Positions 60,763 through 64,000 of a stretch of 64,000 nt of DNA are shown piece after piece. The position numbers were made by a program, and so were the translations under genes. This DNA comes from Gemmatimonadota bacterium (lineage in GTDB: Bacteria > JAAXHH01). The notes under the pieces are model-generated. The model did no database searches and was not told the origin of the DNA. It saw only the letters and a list, made by a program, of their open reading frames with translations. The stretch is from contig JAPOZT010000037.1 in assembly GCA_026705925.1 (NCBI GenBank), forward strand, positions 117,173 to 181,172, written 5' to 3'. Every line of letters starts with the position of its first letter. Within the stretch, counting starts at the first letter, position 1.

Positions 60763-62277
60763 ATGAAGCGTGACGATGATATCCTGCTCATCTCCTGCTA
60801 TGAACTGGGCCATCAACCCATCAGCCTGGCCTCCCCCGCAGCTCGCCTGAAGTCCGAAGGATACAAAGTCTCAGTCGTCGACGCCGCGATCGAACCGGTC
60901 CCGGAGGATATCGTCCGCCGGGCCGGCTTCATCGGCATCTCGGTGCCCATGCACACGGCCATGCGGGTCGGAATGGACCTGTCGCGCCGCATCCGGAATC
61001 TCAATCCCGGCGCCCATCTTTGCTTCTACGGACTCTACGCCACCCTGAACGCCGAGTATCTCCTGTCCCACGGGGCCGAATCGGTGATCGGCGGCGAGTT
61101 CGAACAGCCGCTCTGTGACCTGGTCGGACGCCTGTGCGCGGACGTACCTTCAGCGGCGGCCACGAATCCCGTATCGTGCGGAAGTTCCGCATCGGCCGGC
61201 GTACCAGCATCGGCCGCGGATCCCGCATCGGCCGGCGGTGCCGCTTTGGCAAGACGTGCGGCTGCCACCACGAATAACGCTTTGGCCGGCGGTGCGTCTG
61301 CCGCGCCGAATCTCTCCCGCCAGACCTGGCTGGTCCCGGACCGCGATACGCTGCCCGGTTTGAAGCGGTACGCCCAGCTGGACAACGGCATTGAACTGCT
61401 TCCCGCCGGTTACGCCGAGACCACGCGCGGCTGCCTGCATACCTGTCTGCACTGCCCAATCACGCCGGTGTACAACGGGCGGTTCTTCGCCGTGCCTGCC
61501 GACGTGGTGCTCGCCGACGTGGAACAGCAGGTGCGCATGGGGGCCCGGCACATCACCTTCGGGGATCCGGATTTCCTGAACGGTCCCACCCACGTCCTGC
61601 GTATCTTGCGCAGGATGAGCGAGGCCCACCCCGGCCTTACCTTCGATTTCACCACCAAGATCGAACACATCCTCCAGCACCCGTCCTTTTTCCCGGAAGC
61701 CCGGGACCTGGGCGGCATCTTCGTCGTATCGGCCGTGGAATCGGTCAGCGACCTGGTGCTGGAGCGCCTCAGGAAAGGACACACCCGCGACGACGTCGTC
61801 CGGGCGCTGGCCATCCTGCGCGACGCGGACCTGCCCATGCGGCCCTCGCTGGTGGCCTTCACGCCCTGGACGACCCTGGACGACTACCTGGATCTGCTGG
61901 ATTTCGTCGAAGTCCACGAACTGGTCGACCACATCGACCCGGTGCAGTACACCATCCGCCTGCTCGTGCCACCCGGGTCGGCCCTGCTGGATGAACCGGA
62001 TACCCGGTCATGGATCGGCGCGCTGGATGAGGCCGGCTTCACCTACACGTGGCGCCATGGCGATGCACGCATGGACCGCCTGCATCAACGGGTTTCCCGA
62101 CTCGTGGAGGAGGCCGACGCATCTGGAGAGGAAAGGGACAACCGGCGCGTGTTCCACCGGATCAGGTGCCTGGCGGCGGAAGCGGCAGGCGTCGAGGCGC
62201 CAGCGGAGCGGCCTTTTCATGACATACCGCTCAAAAGGCGGCGCATCCCCAGGCTGACCGAGGCCTGGTTCTGCTGA
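60763..62277 (+). CDS. B12-binding-domain radical SAM protein
   Basis: N-terminal cobalamin-binding-like region; CLHTCLHC (CxxxCxxC) in TTRGCLHTCLHCPITPVYNGRF. Confidence 0.9.
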   Translation: MKRDDDILLISCYELGHQPISLASPAARLKSEGYKVSVVDAAIEPVPEDIVRRAGFIGISVPMHTAMRVGMDLSRRIRNLNPGAHLCFYGLYATLNAEYLLSHGAESVIGGEFEQPLCDLVGRLCADVPSAAATNPVSCGSSASAGVPASAADPASAGGAALARRAAATTNNALAGGASAAPNLSRQTWLVPDRDTLPGLKRYAQLDNGIELLPAGYAETTRGCLHTCLHCPITPVYNGRFFAVPADVVLADVEQQVRMGARHITFGDPDFLNGPTHVLRILRRMSEAHPGLTFDFTTKIEHILQHPSFFPEARDLGGIFVVSAVESVSDLVLERLRKGHTRDDVVRALAILRDADLPMRPSLVAFTPWTTLDDYLDLLDFVEVHELVDHIDPVQYTIRLLVPPGSALLDEPDTRSWIGALDEAGFTYTWRHGDARMDRLHQRVSRLVEEADASGEERDNRRVFHRIRCLAAEAAGVEAPAERPFHDIPLKRRRIPRLTEAWFC

Positions 62278-62290
62278 GCGGAGCCCACCG

Positions 62291-62307
62291 CGAGCCGGAA
62301 AGGCTCG
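62291..62307 (+). terminator. Weak hairpin after radical SAM gene
   Basis: CGAGCC-GGAAA-GGCTCG, 14 nt after the stop codon; no strong T-tract. Confidence 0.3.
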
Positions 62308-62349
62308 TTCATCTAATCGTCATCTAATCAAATCTTCGTAATAGCTTGT

Positions 62350-63549
62350 TCAGGAAGAATATCCGTCCTGCGCGGGACCGCAGTGCTGCGACCGGGCCGG
62401 CGCCCGGTACTGCACGCGGTGATCGGGCGTTTCAAGGCGAATGCCGCCCCGCTGTTTCGACGTGAGGCAATGGTCGAGGATGCCGCATACGGTGAGCGTC
62501 CGTTCCACCGGAATCGGGGACACGCCGGTGTCGAACATCTCGTCGATCTTCGACACCAGGCAGGCGGAATAGGTGACCGGCGGGGTGGGCGGCAGGAAGA
62601 ACTGGGTCGACTTCGGCTCCGGTTCGTCCTTCAGGCGGGCGGCGAAGCAGTAATCCCCGATGGCGCCGTTGAGCATGAGCAGCGTGGTTTTGAGTCCATC
62701 CACGTGTTCGATGAAGTAGGCGGCCGGCTCAGTAGCGAGCCGTTGCAGCTCGCCCGTGCCCAGCAGGTCCTGGGTACGGCCGTCCTCGTCCGTAAGCCCC
62801 TTGGGACTGTCGCAGCGGGACAGCGCCGATTCCAGCAGTTCCTTCGAATAGCGTCCCTGCTCGCCAGCCTCCCACACGGTGTCGCCCACGATCATCTGCA
62901 CCGCTTTGACCCCCGTCTCTCCGCCCCGGCGCCGCTCGATCATGCACTGCATGGCTTCGAGGGCGTGGTAGTCCATGGCGTCCGAACCGCCAACGCCCAC
63001 CATCAACGCTTCCTCGATGTCGCATTCCAGCGGGAGTTCCAGGTCGGGCAGCCGCCAGGTGACCGGCAGGCTCGAGCCTGCGAGCACGGGGAATTCGAGC
63101 CGCTTCGAATCGGCCACCATCTCCAGGCCCCTGTCGAAGCTGTAGGACAGGTTCTTGTCGTTGTAGACCGGCACCGAGCGGCCGTCCTGCTCGAACACCT
63201 CGACGCAGGCCTTGAACATCTCGTAGCGCGGGTAGAGCTTCTGTCCTTTTTCGTTGTCCGGATAATCGCCGTGTTCGCAGATGATGAGGACCCCGTCCAC
63301 CGCCAGGGAGTCCCCGCCACACCGCAGCGCTTCGGCGATGGTGGGATAGACCTCGAACCCGTACTCGCGGGCGCGGCCGGTACTCTGGTCGCCATCGGGC
63401 CGCTGGTCGACGTAGAGGGACACCACTTCCACTTCCGGCCGGTGCCAGCGGCCGGACCGCGGATACCCCACGAGGAACCGGTCCGCGAAATGCTGCGTGT
63501 GGGAGAGATAGGTGTAGATGGAACTGATGACGGCGAGCCGTTTGGGCAT
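62350..63549 (-). CDS. Conserved hypothetical protein, tandem paralog of the next gene
   Basis: 399 aa; C-terminal region aligns by eye with the neighbour (HVDGLKTTLLMLNGAIGDYCFAARL vs HRDGLRCTMILFNGLVEDFNFAARI; PVERTL). Confidence 0.7.
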   Translation of the reverse strand: MPKRLAVISSIYTYLSHTQHFADRFLVGYPRSGRWHRPEVEVVSLYVDQRPDGDQSTGRAREYGFEVYPTIAEALRCGGDSLAVDGVLIICEHGDYPDNEKGQKLYPRYEMFKACVEVFEQDGRSVPVYNDKNLSYSFDRGLEMVADSKRLEFPVLAGSSLPVTWRLPDLELPLECDIEEALMVGVGGSDAMDYHALEAMQCMIERRRGGETGVKAVQMIVGDTVWEAGEQGRYSKELLESALSRCDSPKGLTDEDGRTQDLLGTGELQRLATEPAAYFIEHVDGLKTTLLMLNGAIGDYCFAARLKDEPEPKSTQFFLPPTPPVTYSACLVSKIDEMFDTGVSPIPVERTLTVCGILDHCLTSKQRGGIRLETPDHRVQYRAPARSQHCGPAQDGYSS

Positions 63550-63551
63550 GG

Positions 63552-63585
63552 TTTCAAAATCTCCAGAACATCAATATCTCCAGAA
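63552..63585. repeat. 17-bp tandem duplication spanning the stop of the gene at 63571
   Basis: tttcaaaatctccagaa / catcaatatctccagaa. Confidence 0.85.
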
Positions 63586-64000
63586 CGTGGAGTGCTCGGG
63601 CGCCGGGTAGGCCACGTCGAGATGAGGCGTTTCGAGGCGTACCTGTCCCTCGTGCAGGCTGTCCACTCCCGCCGCGGTGAGGCCCGTCGTCAGCAGGGTC
63701 CGTTCCACGGGATAGGCGGCCTCGCCGGTGAGGAACATCTGCTCCACATTGTTGACCTGCGGCGAGAAGAAGTTGGCCAGCGTGGTGCGCGCGGGCGGCA
63801 TGGGCAGGTACATCTGGGTCGACAGCGGTTCGCTCCGCCCCGCGATGCGCGCCGCGAAGTTGAAGTCCTCCACCAGTCCGTTGAAGAGGATCATGGTGCA
63901 CCGGAGCCCGTCACGGTGCTCGTAGGTGTAGGCCACCGGATCCTCCACCATCCGCTTCATCTCGTTGATGGTGGGGAAGATATGGTTGAAGCCGTCGCGT
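63571..64000 (-). CDS. Conserved hypothetical protein, tandem paralog (5' end beyond window)
   Basis: Frame open to base 64000 (RDGFNHIFPTINEMKRMVEDPVAYTYEHRDGLRC...). Confidence 0.7.
   Translation of the reverse strand, partial: RDGFNHIFPTINEMKRMVEDPVAYTYEHRDGLRCTMILFNGLVEDFNFAARIAGRSEPLSTQMYLPMPPARTTLANFFSPQVNNVEQMFLTGEAAYPVERTLLTTGLTAAGVDSLHEGQVRLETPHLDVAYPAPEHSTFWRY

Noticed and set aside
62309-62330. 11-bp duplication tcatctaatcg/tcatctaatca
   Set aside because: Too short, and not at a stop codon; likely chance.

Overview
This is a high-GC bacterial chromosomal window with no rRNA, tRNA, CRISPR array or recognisable transposase. The taxon is not resolvable from sequence alone, though the gene content resembles marine or host-associated uncultured lineages. 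Recognisable content: a MacAB-like exporter, LamG and BNR/sialidase-like proteins, two class-V aminotransferases, an oxidoreductase/aldolase catabolic block, DNA-repair genes (uvrA, polB, dinB, alkA-like), pdxH, sfsA, yggX, a B12-binding radical SAM protein and several VOC proteins. About 12 ankyrin-repeat genes lie between 22 and 60 kb; one is fused to an ECF sigma factor and one to a truncated hemoglobin. The strongest unusual observation is a SAM-methyltransferase gene (15834..16577, minus). It is interrupted only by two tandem in-frame TGA codons, and a 9-bp hairpin with a GGG loop follows 18 nt later, as expected of a bacterial SECIS. This is a candidate Sec-Sec selenoprotein. A second pattern is recurrent: short tandem arrays (15-34 bp units) that copy a gene's own stop codon and terminal codons, at 39.6, 46.8, 48.7, 50.7 and 63.6 kb. 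Related short intergenic arrays occur at 11.5, 27.3 and 45.5 kb. Family assignments come from reading translated ORFs and were not checked by database search.
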